Assembly (NCBI GenBank): GCA_947172415.1
Contig: OX359190.1
Location: 3,782,001 to 3,846,000, forward strand
Direction of reading: 5' to 3'
Length of the DNA stretch: 64,000 nt
Source of the DNA: Chondrosia reniformis
Taxonomy: Eukaryota; Porifera; Demospongiae; Chondrillida; Chondrillidae
Positions within the stretch are counted from its first letter, which is position 1; the number at the start of each line of letters is the position of its first letter. The position numbers were made by a program, and so were the translations under genes. Under the pieces are notes generated by a model, which saw only the letters and a program-made list of their open reading frames with translations, searched no databases and had not been told where the DNA came from. Below are positions 42,142-52,699 of the stretch, in pieces.

Positions 42142-44095
42142 TTGAAAGATCACATCAAGCTGCAGGAGCTTGGAAAAGATGATCCGAAAACAACTGATAT
42201 CTCTGAAGACAGTCTTTTTGACACATACTACTCACAAAGGCCAGAAGAAATGGAGGAGGTTAGCCTTTATGATTTTGTTAAAGACTATGCAAAGTGCAGA
42301 GACAACAATTCAGGACAGCGCAAGTATTGCAGACTTGTGAATCCATGCCTCCCTAATCACAGGTTCTTTGATCCTAACAAACAGAATCAGAGGGAAGATT
42401 ACTTCTACTCCATGTTGTTGTTGTTTGTGCCTTTCAGGAATAAAAGCACTCTCCTTGCAGAAAATGAAACTGCTGAAGAAGGCTTTAATCGCTTGATAGA
42501 AGCCAACTCTGGCATGTACAAGCACCATGACAGAATGCAGCAAATGTTGAAAGCACATGCCAAAGTGAAGGAGATAAATGAAGCTAGACAAGATGAGGCA
42601 AAGCTCATCAATGAGAAAGAAGACTACAACAAATAAATTATGGGGAAAGCAACAGCAGCTATGAATGATGTGCAGGAGTTGCAAGCAAATTGTGCTGATG
42701 AACTCAGCCTCGAAAATGTTGAACATAGACAAAGCAAGTGTCTTTAAACACATTTCTGAACACTTTCTTCATCAACAGCGGCATGAGTCTGGAGTGTGTG
42801 AATGCTCACAATTCCAACCACTGCATATGTTTGTTAGTGGAGTTGGAGGGACTGGAAAGTCTTTCCTCATTGAAGCAATCAGAGCTCAGGTGGCTGCAAT
42901 ATGGAAAGACAAGCATGAAGCACTTCTGTGTGCTGTAGCTGCACCAACAGGACTCGCAGCCTTTAATGTTGTTAGTGTCACTGTACATGGTTTATTTCAG
43001 TTACCCATTTAGCATGAAGGGAAATAAGCTGGCTATTGGGGGCTGCCACGAGACCCATTGAAGATCATGAGAACAACACTTCTAGTGTCGAGATGTGAAA
43101 CTTTTTGTTATTGACGAAGTGTCCATTCTATCCAGTCTAAACCTGGCCTACCTTCATTTGCTCCTAGAAGAGGTCTTTGGGACTGACAACTGGTTTGGGT
43201 TAATTAGCTTGTGGGTGAACTTTTGCAACTGCCTCTTGTCAATGGTGCACCTGTGTTTGATAAACTGAATACCAAAGCAGTTTTATCAAAGCTAGGTTGC
43301 ATGACTTCTGTTAACATATGGAAGGAACCTATAGTATATGATGAGCTGACCATCAATGAGCATCAGAAAAAAGACCCACAGTTCTGTGTACTATTGGACG
43401 AATTTCGATGTGGCTGTGGGTTTGCAGAATGTATTAGGATTCTGAAAGAGAGAGTTATCCAGTGTCCCATAGCAGATAGGTTTGAGGAACTGATGCCGTC
43501 TGGTCAGTCACCTGTGTGCCTATTTTCTACACGAAAGGCATGTGAAGAATTCAATAATAAAATGTTCAGCAAGTTACAATGCAAGATTTTTGAAATTTGC
43601 TTCACTGACTAGGTGGATGAAACTAAGGGCATGCAAAAATGGAGCAAAAAAGAAGCAGAAGAGCTAAAGAGGCTGAACAAAGACTGCAACCTAACTGCTG
43701 GTTTATAAGCTGTGCCTCATATTGGTGTTGGAACACGAGTCATGTTGTGCAGAAATACTAATACAACTTGGGGTTAGTTGATGGTGCACTTGGTACTGTT
43801 GTGGCCATTGGCGCACACAAAGTTACAATGAACTTTGATCATATGAGTACAGAGTATGAAGTTGAAAAGGTGAAGAGTAGATTTATTGTCATGAGAAGAA
43901 TGTATGTTTACAGGGTGCAGCTTCCACTGACATTGGCTTATGCTGTTACCATCCACTAGTGTCAAGGCCTTTCACTTGACTGTGCCATGATGGACCTCTC
44001 TGATCAGGTTATCAGTTCTGGCATGGCATATGTTGCACTATCATGTGTAAGAACAGTTGATGGGGTGAACCTGGTTACCTTTGACCAAATGTAAA
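42142..44095 (+). pseudogene. Helitron PIF1-like helicase region
   Basis: SLYDFVKDYAKC and NKQNQREDYFYSMLLLFVPF (42,250-42,440), then Walker A as VSGVGGTGKSFLIEAI (about 42,832-42,880) and APTGLAAFNV (42,940-42,975). Motif II follows as VIDEVSILSSLNL (43,100-43,140) in a shifted frame, then YDELTINEHQKKDPQF and LDEFRCGCG. The C-terminal motif reads LAYAVTIH-stop-CQGLSLDCA, where the stop (TAG, 43,957-59) replaces an expected Lys/Arg. YVALSCVRTVDG follows. At least three frame breaks; not functional. Confidence 0.75.
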
Positions 44096-44326
44096 TTATG
44101 GTTAGTTCCAAGTCTCTACTGGAAATCTATTGGCTACGACAGTTGCATAGACCAGACTTGATGGTCTACGCTTTGTCACATAAACAAAGTGCCAATAGAA
44201 AGCGAAAACTCCGTGGCACATGTATGATTTTAGCTGACCCAAAGAAACAAAAGGAGAATTTGAAAGAAAAAAATGCGAGCTGTAAACATGCTCAAAAGAG
44301 GCCACTTTGCCTAATAAAGCAAGACA

Positions 44327-44925
44327 ATGGGGAAAAATGCAAAGAAACCACGTGCACGTAAGGCAAAGAGAAACAATAACGGAGGTAGGAATCAATTGGA
44401 GCTATCTTCCTTTCGGTTCCATCAGTTGACTTTAAGTGGCAAAAAGAACCATGTAGTAAGGTTGGTGTCCAATACTAACATGCCTGTTGATTTGGGCATG
44501 GCAGTCCAACTGCCTTCTGAAAGGGCCCAATTTTCAGACAGTGAGATGGATACTTGCAGATGGCAATTGCCTTTTCCGTTCTTTCTCCATGATCATTACA
44601 GGGTCACAAGGCCATCTTGTAGTTCGAAAAGCAATCTTGAACCACATGCAAATATTGCACCTCTTCTATTAGGAGCACATGTGACTCAGGATAACATTGC
44701 TGAGTACATTCAAGACACTCACATGGACTTGAATGGAGCGTGGGGTACAGATGTGGAAATCCTCACTTTGGCTCATTTACTGCAGACTAATATTACACTA
44801 GTTACAATTGGTGGCAACTGTTTAGCCCTTACCACTTGGATTATAGTCTGCCAGTTGACAGCAGTGCAAAGTCAATGTACATTGAACATTTTCCCCAGCA
44901 TTTCGAGGTAGTGTCATCTGTAAGG
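44327..44925 (+). pseudogene. OTU-like cysteine protease domain of the Helitron
   Basis: ADGNCLFRSFSMIITGSQGH (about 44,545-44,605) is the OTU catalytic Cys signature. It continues as VVRKAILNHM, then in the next frame AEYIQDTHMDLNGAWGTDVE and ILTLAHLLQTNITL (44,700-44,810). OTU proteases remove ubiquitin-like modifiers and are a known accessory domain of some animal Helitrons. The catalytic His region near the end is out of frame. A one-base shift splits the domain. Confidence 0.7.
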
Positions 44926-45236
44926 AGGCTACATAAAATCGGTGATGTACATAGAGTTGTAAATGTAAAATCGGCGGCTTTGTTACATGGCTTGCTCACT
45001 GGTTGCATGGGGAAATATTAAAGTTTAATTATTAGGTGCTATATTTTAGATGCCTGGGTGCTAAAAGAAGACACATGGTATAAATTTAAAGTTTTCTATA
45101 AGTCAATGCTTGGTCAAGGTGAGATTGGTGTTAATTTTTGGATATCAATGCAAGATTTCTACTTTTTGTATTCAATATCTTAATTTTACACAATTTGTTA
45201 TTTCTTTACGTTGTAGGGAATGTTCAACCTATTTAA

Positions 45237-46193
45237 GGTAGTAGGGGGGGCTAAATGCTTTCTTTGGGGTACATTGGTCTTAGTGATGTATCTCTCTGAC
45301 CATAAGTCCAACTAACTTGAACTTTACAAGCAAAATAACTAGGTAAATTGCGCATGATTTGATGTCAACCATAATTTGATTGGCTACTCTGTTACCGAGA
45401 TATTTTAAATTAAAATCGAAAAATATCACCTCAAAAGTGTCAAATAGCTCCACAAAAAAGCTATTTACTTCTGCATAAATGAGCTGAGAAGCACCAAATT
45501 TGGTATATATAATCTAGAAGCATGGGTTCACAGGACTACGGGAGCGAATCGCTATTCTCGCTTGTATTCTGGAATAATTCCTGTTTTCCAAAAATTCACA
45601 TTATCTTTGTCAAAACTTCGAGTATTCCAATTCGCTCCCGTCAGTTTGTGCACGCATTGGGTGCCTTTACAGGCAAGTTGTCCGTGTTCGAATCGGTTGC
45701 AACGTAACAGACTAGTTAGATTTGCAACACCTACGTTAACACTGATTCTATACAAATTAACTACGGAAAAAAACGGTCTTACCATATTTTCGCCTTAAAC
45801 AAACATCAAATCGTAGAATTATCCATACTGTATACAATAATCAGTTAGTTTAAAGGCCAGCGACTATTACGTTTATTCACAAGAGGAGAAAGTTAACTCG
45901 GTCGAATTTGGGCCCATTAATTGTTGATTTCACACCTAATTTATCTATCACCTCCGTAAGTGTTTCTGAATGAATCTGCTATGCCGAAAGTAAAGAAGAG
46001 AGTCACTCAATATCAAGTAGGCAATTAACGCTTAAAATTTAACACAAGATAACGCTTTCTTATTCTTTTAATAATTCAAGTTTAGAAGTAGAGACGGGTT
46101 TAAAAATCTAGATATGAAAAATAGACCACTAACCTAACCTCTGTACCAAAATTTGTGTCATTTTGATTTAGACACGATAGCCCCCCTACTACC
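45237..46193. mobile_element. TTAA-flanked MITE (piggyBac/Kolobok-like ends)
   Basis: 957 bp, bounded by GGTAGTAGGGGGGGCTA on the left and its complement (GATAGCCCCCCTACTACC) on the right, differing by one G. TTAA occurs at 45,233-36 and 46,194-97 as the target duplication. No transposase; the short frames inside are not conserved motifs. It contains an internal inverted GGGAGCGAAT / ATTCGCTCCC pair around 45,540-45,645. TTAA target use is characteristic of piggyBac and Kolobok superfamilies. Confidence 0.8.
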
Positions 46194-46197
46194 TTAA

Positions 46198-46589
46198 AGA
46201 GGTGAGAACTCATAATTAGTTTCAATAACCATCACCACAATCATAAATGTTTAGCTGGTACAAAATAATGTTGATTGACACAAGTTAAAACACTATTTCC
46301 TTCTTCTTCCTGCAGAATTCCCACTAAAGCTTCTCAAGAAGGATACACAAAGTCATTTATATACAAGAGCTGCAGGAAGGATAAAACATACAAGTATACA
46401 TATTCTACATATATATTCTACAAGTAAAGACTGAGCAAAAAACCACAGTGTGAACTCTTCTCAATGCATGTAGACTCAGTCTATCATCACTTTCCTCTGT
46501 AACTGTCAAACTGCTCTTTTCAATAGATATAAATATATTCATCCTCTTTTGTCAAGTTATGGTATTATAAGGATTTCTTCAAACTGCGT
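46198..46589. other. Unassigned stretch between MITE and PLE
   Basis: CTTCTTCCTGCAG at 46,303-46,315 resembles a splice acceptor followed by EFPLKLLKKDTQSHLYTRAA. No domain known, and no donor or partner exon was established. Confidence 0.3.
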
Positions 46590-47150
46590 CAAATTTATTT
46601 TTGGAAAGGGTCATCTTTCAACTTTGGAAGCTTCTAGAGACACAGTTTTTTTGTTGTTTTTTCTGCCAAACATTTCGACCCTGGGGGTCTTCTTCAGTGA
46701 CTGATGTTGGTCTACAAGGTGTCTTCATTTATAGGCATTTTTTTCCGCCATTTTCGATTACCTCATCAGTGATGTAATTGATGATGTCATTTCCAGTGAA
46801 AGAAGAAAAGAAGAGAATATTCATAAAAATGGGTTCCTAACCGCTTTTTAATACAATCTCTTGATCCAAGTTTATTCTCACCTGACATTGTTGGATCTTC
46901 AGGGCTTCCTTAATTCTTTTTCTATACCAATTCTCTTTCCTCTCCACCACTCTGGCTTGGCTCCACTCAATTGGATGGCCAGTTTTCAGGGAGTGAACAC
47001 CTGAGCCATTGTGTATATCCCCCATCCCGGCACGTTTGTGCTCCGCCATCTTGACTTTCAGCGTTCTTCCTGTTTCTGCAGGGCAACTAGAACAGGGAAT
47101 CTGGTAAATGACACCTTTTATATCCATTGTAGGCTGTGGATGTGAGGAAC
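46590..47150 (-). pseudogene. Canonical PLE, inverted 3' copy: GIY-YIG plus hammerhead-like tail
   Basis: Minus strand 47,127-46,837 reads GVIYQIPCSSCPA, then (after loss of a few codons of the second GIY-YIG strand) ETGRTLKVKMAEHKRAG, VHSLKTGHPIEWSQARVVER and QQCQVRINLDQEIVL. The tail holds CTGAAGA (46,697-46,691) and GACCC-CCA-GGGTC, but GAAATGTT replaces GAAACGTT (46,676-46,669), so the ribozyme core is impaired. It meets the + copy head-to-head near 47,150, a configuration recurrently described for PLEs. Confidence 0.8.
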
Positions 47151-47154
47151 TCAG

Positions 47155-48537
47155 AGGCCTTCGTGAAGAAAATCAGGGGATTACACGTAGAGAACAAAGA
47201 TAAGTTAAACATTTTGACGAAAACAGCCTGTTTACCAAGGTCTCTCCTTACAAATCATTGATAGGAGGCTGAAGGAAAACAACACCCTATCAAACCGGAC
47301 CACTCTGGACCTCCCCTCATCACAACACTTACAGAACTCTGTCTTAGGACAGCACATTCCAGTATGTTAACGAGTTCTTTGAGCAGAAGGATGGGGCAGC
47401 CATGGGCTCACCTCTCTCTCCAGTGGTGGGAAACATCTTCATGGAAGAGTTTAAAAAAGACACCCTCCAGGAGGCTGGTTCCAAACCCAGGCTCTGGCTA
47501 TGTTATGTGGACGACAACTTAGTCATCTGAAGCCAGGGTAGGAATCAGCTGGAGAATTTTCTGTCTTTCCTTAATGGAAGACACAAGAACATCCATTACA
47601 CCATGCAGGAGGAGACAGACGGCTCTATTCATTTTTTGACGTGGTAGTCAGGAAAAACAAAGGAAGTTTGAGTACATCTGTGTACAGAATACCAACCCAC
47701 ACGGATAGATACCTTGACTCCTCGTCTCTTCACCATCCTAGGGTGAAAGCTGGCATTGCCCTTTGCCTCAGGGACAGAGTGGAAAAGATCTGTGGTGCTG
47801 GATCCATTGTCCTCCAAGAGAAAAAAGTCACTTGAAAGGGGTACTCAAGGCCAACACATACTGCAGAAAGGTCGCTACTAGGCACATGAAGAGAAGACAA
47901 CGGAGTCAGGGAAGTAGGGTAGATAGTAGACGTAAATGTTTTATTCCATATGTGAAAGGCTTCAGTGAAATGATCTTGACAGCATGCCGGAAGATGAACA
48001 TTGAAACCATCTTCACAAGGCAGAGATCACTGAGGAGTATCCTCTCTAGGCCTAAACAACCACAGCCTACCATGGATATTGAAGGTGTCATTTAGCAGAT
48101 CCCCTGTTCTAGTTGCCCTGCAGTGCTTACTGGAGAAACAGGAAGAACGTTGAAAGTCAAGATGGCGGAGCACAAACGTGCCGGGATGGGGGATATAAAC
48201 AATGGCTTAGCTGTTCACTCCCTGAAAACTGGCCATCCAATTGAGTGGAGCCAAGCCAGAGTGGTGGAGAGGGAAGAGAATTGGTACAGAAGAAGAATTA
48301 AGGAAGCCCTAAAGATCCAACAATGTCAGGTGAGAATGAATTTGGATCTAGTAATTGTATTAAAAAGCGGTTTTAAACCCATTTTTATGAATACTGCCTT
48401 CTCTTCTCCTTCCTCTGGAAATGATGTCATCGATGACATTACTGATGAGGTAATCGAAATGGCGGGAAAAGATGCCTATAAATGAAGACGCCTTGAAGAC
48501 CAACATCAGTCAATGAAGAAGACCCCCAGTATCTAGT
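47155..48537 (+). pseudogene. Canonical PLE, longer copy: RT plus C-terminal GIY-YIG
   Basis: RT motifs appear in shifting frames: TSLFTKV-type motif A remnant (about 47,215), QKDGAAMGSPLSPVVGNIF (motif B, ~47,388-47,445), LWLCYVDDNLVI (motif C, ~47,495-47,530) followed by a TGA, HKNIHYTMQEE and RIPTHTDRYLDSSSLHHPRV. Then FIPYVKGFSEMILTAC, RQRSLRSILSRPKQPQPTMD, the nuclease core with TAG in place of Tyr in GVI-x-QIPCSSC, TGETGRTLKVKMAEHKRAG and HSLKTGHPIEW. The tail stops abruptly inside the hammerhead stem (…GAAGACCCCCAG, 48,537), where an X-type repeat arm follows. Dead copy. Confidence 0.8.
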
Positions 48538-48654
48538 ATTTTATAGCCATGCATAAACTATACAAGCAAGGATGTTGCACCATATCCCTATATATGGCAG
48601 CATGGGCATAGGAAATGGGACAGCAGTACCCTAACAGGATTCACACAAACAAAG

Positions 48655-48862
48655 ACTCTCAGGATAAAGGGTGGAATTCCCAAAAACGGCCGTCTGACCC
48701 AGTGTAGAAGAAGATGAAGGAAAGGGAGAGAAGGAAGAAAAGATTTCTGTATCTTCATCCAAAGCCCTCTTCAGGTTTAGTTCCCTATAGGCTTTTTATA
48801 GGCTCTTTTATCTCTTTTAGGCATAGCATGTAGGAAAATAGTGTCTTAGATTTTTCATGTAT
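48655..48862 (+). mobile_element. Naiad-like 3'-end fragment with broken hammerhead
   Basis: Aligns with 13,100-13,307. Stem II sequence GGGTGGAATTCCC and GTCTGACCCAG are retained, but most of CTGATGA is deleted and GAAAC is AAAAC, so self-cleavage is not expected. Ends TCTTAGATTTTTCATGTA. Confidence 0.8.
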
Positions 48863-49239
48863 ACTTGGATATAACCATTCAGGAATGAACCACTGCAAAT
48901 GGTGTTTTCATATGCAAGCATAGAAAAAAGGATCTGTATATCCAGCTAAAAGCCATGAGAGGTTATTAATGTATTATCATTACAAATTCACTCCATGCAA
49001 AGACATCAGCAGGTATAAAGGCTGCAAATAAGTATAAAGGGGAACTAGGATAGAGTCACGATTTCTCTTGAGTACAGCAAAGAAGATTTTGTTACAGGTT
49101 ATGTGTAAAATTTAAGTGGTTCAAAGGAATAAAACATTAATGTTTGTTTGCACTATATAGCTATAAGAATGGAAGGACCAAGACTACCTGTATACCCATG
49201 TACATCAGAAGTAGACACCAGTTTCTAGTGGGAGGCACA
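48863..49239. other. Gene-free stretch
   Basis: No recognisable coding or repeat content apart from its position in the loop of the X-type inverted repeat. Confidence 0.4.
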
Positions 49240-49574
49240 ACATCCAAAATGCTGCCATATGTAGGGATATGGTGCAACATCCTTGCTTAAATAGTTTATG
49301 CATGGCTATATAATACTTCAATGTGTAACATTCTTTCTTGTTTCTGTCCTTTTTTGTGCCATCCCTACACCTTCACAATTTTTATAAAAAATTTTATTGT
49401 TTCTAATTTCTATACTTTTTATGGAGCCTGAGCTGGGAATTACCTTCCTTGCATAACTTCTTTAAATTACATCTTAAATTTTTAATAACTTCATGGTTTC
49501 AAAATGATCTAGAGTAAAACCACAGTACAATATAACTGATAATGACATGAAAGTGTATAATACCATAACTGTGG

Positions 49575-49800
49575 AAAAGGTCATCTTTTGACTTTGGGAG
49601 CGTCTAGAGAGACAATTTTTTTGTTTTTCTTTCTGCCAAACATTTCGACCCTGGGGGGTCTTCTTCAGTGACTGATGTTGGTCTTCAAGGTGTCTTCATT
49701 TATAGGCATCTTTCCTACCATTTTCGATTACCTCATCAGGGATGTCATCGATGACGTCATTTCCGGAGGAAGGAGAAGAGAAGGCAGTATTCATAAAAAT
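49575..49800 (-). mobile_element. Canonical PLE 3'-end fragment with hammerhead-like core
   Basis: Minus strand holds CTGAAGA (49,668-49,662), stem II and GAAA (49,646-49,643), followed by the PLE tail. The sequence upstream (ACTGCCTTCTCTTCTCCTTC and GATGACGTCATCGATGACAT) matches the region just before the hammerhead in the 48.4-kb copy. It faces that copy, making a second inverted pair. Confidence 0.75.
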
Positions 49801-50674
49801 TAAATAATATATAATATTAAATAAAACTTTTTATTGTTTCTATACTAATTATAAATGTAAAAGTTAGTTTACAGTTTTATTTTAATTCAATGTCATCTAG
49901 TAGAAGAAAAAACGATTAAAGAGGCCAGGACTATCATTTCCATAGTATAGTTCACTAGTAGTTGTGTTGTCTTTTGCTGTTAAGTACCTAATACAACAGT
50001 TAACACAATTTGATATTAAGCTGAGCAGGTATCGATTTATACTTATATTGAATGAAAAGCTAACATGAGCCATCCTTTGCCAAGTGCACGTTACTGTGGA
50101 ATGTGTTTCGTTCGTACATTCAGGATTATGGCCAACAAGTACGTAAGAGTCGAATTCGCTCACAAGCGTGTACACAAGTACTGCACTCCATCACTTTCCA
50201 TACGGATATGTATGGAATATCCTTGGCTGACAGTGCGGTTGTTTGCAGACGTCTGCAATGGATATATGTGGTTACGGATCCGAGTATGTTTTCTCTGTCA
50301 CGTACAGTATAAACAGTTTCAGATATTTTTTAATAAAACACCTGAAAATTACTTCTTAATTGGTCTTTTTCTGTAAGAATCTCATATGTCTTAGTTTTTT
50401 CTTAGAAGCATTTTAGCCATGTATCTAGTGCTTTTCTTACACATTCCAACATTTACAGATATACCAGAGACTGGTAAATTTAAACTCAATTATAGTGTCA
50501 TGTTTATTTAAAATGAACTATGGTACAATTTATGTACTCTCAAATAGGATTATGATGACGGTATGGTGTGTTCTCTTGTACATAGTTCCTTTAACTTTAA
50601 TACTGTTTTCGTTTTAGTTGTAACTTGTACTCATCCCGACAAAGTGCAAATTTGTACTCATCTCCTCCACTGTA
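49801..50674. other. Gene-free stretch
   Basis: Frames at 49,897-50,175 (-) and 50,065-50,376 (+) overlap and lack domains. No known repeat. Confidence 0.4.
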
Positions 50675-50815
50675 TGGCTTCATATTGATATACATATATA
50701 TAATACAGGTTCATGCGTAACTACTATAACACTTAATTTTTACGTCAATACTTCATTTTTACAACAAAGGCTTTCAATGTTATTTATAAATGCCCCACAA
50801 GTTTTAACCAATAGC
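50675..50815 (+). mobile_element. HP element fragment
   Basis: TGTATGGCTTCATATTGATA, ATACAGGTTCATGCGTAACT and TGCCCCACAAGTTTT mark a heavily deleted HP copy. Confidence 0.6.
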
Positions 50816-51556
50816 AATGAATTCATGTAACAGTGTGCTTACTCATTGGTAAATCACGCCATTGTGTACATAGAGTAAGGCAGAATGCAATAAAAAGAGG
50901 AGGACACCAACCTGCCAAACTTTCTGCCCCGGTCCACTCTTGTCTTTTGATATTCGTAAAAATAGCTGGTCGATATCTTCATGAGTGTGACCCATGGATG
51001 TGAAGTTTCACCTGAGTCAAAGTGATATAGCTTTTCAAATGGATTCTTCTATCATACAGATTTTACCACTATACTTATATACTAAATTATGTTTTATATA
51101 CATATAGGTTTATCTAATATTTATTGGGTTTCTAATATTGCTGTAACTACAATACACCTGTTGAAATACCATTAACTCTACAAGGAGACTGCAAAAGGCC
51201 AGCATAAAGTGGTTTTTATACTCTTTGTAGCAGTTGTCTAATTGCAGATAGAGAACATGTGGTAATTCTCTTAGCACATGAAGCCATATCTGGATGGTCA
51301 TGTTGCTGGTGCTTGGCCACTGATGCAATCTAAAAAATAATGGCTTCTTTCCTCCATTGGTTCTTGTATATACTAGCACACCTGAACAGATGAAATTGTA
51401 TATACATTTAATTTGGACACTGTTTATAAATTCCTATGATTAAATGTGATTTAGTGACCTTTAAGGTTGATCATTTAAGTTCCAGATTTCTGTACAGATG
51501 GGGTCACTCACAAATCGAATTTCAGCTACACTGACATCAAACTGCTGTCCAATGTT

Positions 51557-51950
51557 TAGCCTAGGCAGCCCCTTATTTTATTTTCATTTGCCGATTACGT
51601 TGTACGGCCTCATGTTACGGAAAGATTTATATATATATAATACGGGTTCATACACAACTGTTATAACACTTATTTTATACATCGATATATGTATAATACG
51701 AGTTCATACGCAACTATTGTAACACTTAATTTATATGTCAATACATCGTTTTTGCAAATGGCGGCGTTCAGGAAGCTTTAGTTAACGCAGCTTTTCCATC
51801 GTTATTTATAAAGTTCAGGACACTTAAGCGTCCTCAATCGTTAGTATCATGAATATATATTAAATCCCAACGATGCGGCCAAGTAGTTCGAGTTAAATTG
51901 GGGGGGGGGGGGGGCGGCAGCCCCACGAGTTTTTAAACTCAAAATACTTG
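51557..51950 (+). mobile_element. HP element, near full-length
   Basis: Same block order as 33,411-33,812, with GCATCGTTTTTGCAAATGGC-like and CCAACGATGCGGCCAAGTAG segments. The terminal hairpin has an expanded G tract (about 16 G at 51,899-51,914), which may be slippage or a sequencing artefact. Confidence 0.85.
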
Positions 51951-51998
51951 TTTGAAACAACTTCACGTGGAAACTGAGTTTCCACATATACCATACAT

Positions 51999-52408
51999 GT
52001 CTATAGTTATGCTGAGTCTGTTTTACCTGTACAAGCAAGATTACTAAGAAATTTAATTCCTAAAATTTAATTTGACTTCCTTGACATTCCTTTCATAAAA
52101 TTAAATTTCATCATATGTCTTAGTTAACACCTTATTTAACATTTGGTGCCAAAATATTGTATATAAGGCCTCTAGATTTAGCAAAGAGAGATAAGGATTC
52201 ACAGAAGATCAGGATAAAGAAAACGACAAAGACTCCCAGGATCACTGATGAAAGGTGGAATTCCTAGAAACGGCTTTTTGACTCAGTGGAGAAGATGAAT
52301 GAAGGAAGAAGAGACTCCTGTAAAACCCTCTTTAGGTTTAGTTCCCTAATAGGCTCTTTTACAGAATAGGACTAGTATGTAGGAAAGTGGTATCTTAGAT
52401 TTTTCATG
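51999..52408 (+). mobile_element. Naiad-like 3'-end fragment (410 bp)
   Basis: Matches 12,873-13,307 along its whole length (CTATAGTTATGCTGAGTCTG at the start, TCTTAGATTTTTCAT at the end), with scattered substitutions. It inserted immediately after an HP copy. 5'-truncated in the 3' UTR. Confidence 0.88.
52237..52290 (+). ncRNA. Hammerhead-like fold with compensatory change, cleavage site lost
   Basis: CTGATGA (52,245-51) and GAAAC (52,267-71) intact. The outer stem-II pair is A52,253-T52,265 instead of G-C in the other copies, a two-sided compensatory change. The GTC is TTT (52,276-78), so this copy should not cleave. Confidence 0.6.
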
Positions 52409-52699
52409 TGGAAATCTTTAAATTTACTTAGCATTGTACACTTACAACACATGTTCTAAATGGTTGGTGTAATTTCTTTCCAATTCTTTGGACTGCTCTT
52501 TATCACCATACAATTTCAATAGCTGGTCAGCATACTGGACACACAATTCACATTTGCGGAAATGGCTCATCTGTATGGCATTGATGACACATTTTTTTAA
52601 ATCTCTGTTCTAAAGTGCAACAAATGCTTTAATGTGATGATGTCATCTGTGGCAAGTCCTTCTTCCAGTAGTGAATCTGAGAAGACATTTCAAAGGTAT

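Larger units (their letters stand above)
37300..45020 (+). mobile_element. Helitron (Rep-helicase type with OTU domain), fragmented
   Basis: Successive plus-strand fragments give, in order, a leader with 2A-like motif, an Ala/Asn-Pro-Glu repeat, a Helitron N-terminal region, Rep, PIF1-like helicase and OTU protease. Each is broken by stops or frameshifts, and Naiad-like 3' sequences sit inside (39.5-40.2 kb). Rolling-circle termini (5' TC, 3' hairpin and CTRR) were not located, so the ends are approximate. It appears to replace the 3' end of the plus-strand gene that stops at 37,297. Confidence 0.75.
48539..49310. repeat. X-type inverted repeat arms enclosing a Naiad-like tail
   Basis: 48,539-48,601 (TAGCCATGCATAAACTATAC... 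ending ATGGCAGC) is the complement of 49,240-49,310. The arm sequence (AGCAAGGATGTTGCACCATA) and the adjoining TGTGCCATCCCTACACCTTC and TTTTTATGGAGCCTGAGCTG (to ~49,440) resemble the X-element hairpin. The Naiad-like fragment lies in the loop, so it probably inserted into an X copy. Confidence 0.6.
50875..52690 (-). pseudogene. DUF7869-like mobile-element gene, split by insertions
   Basis: Minus-strand pieces in order. 52,600-52,440: SHFRKCELCVQYADQLLKLY and YTNHLEHVL, like the FxKCxxC..HLxxV segment of this family. 51,379-51,160: TIQIWLHVLRELPHVLYLQL, DNCYKEYKNHFMLAFCSLLV. 51,010-50,880: MGHTHEDIDQLFLRIS and GPGQKVWQVG. The LQLDN..ENKN and GHTHEDIDQ motifs are the recurrent signature of DUF7869 proteins, an RNase-H/integrase-like group in animal transposons (family recalled, not searched). 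An HP copy and a Naiad-like copy lie between the first and second pieces. Splice sites were not all verified, and in-frame stops occur. No TIRs were found. Confidence 0.55.

Noticed and set aside
48655-48862. Functional ribozyme in the 48.7-kb Naiad-like tail
   Set aside because: Most of the CTGATGA core is deleted and GAAAC is altered, although stem II persists.
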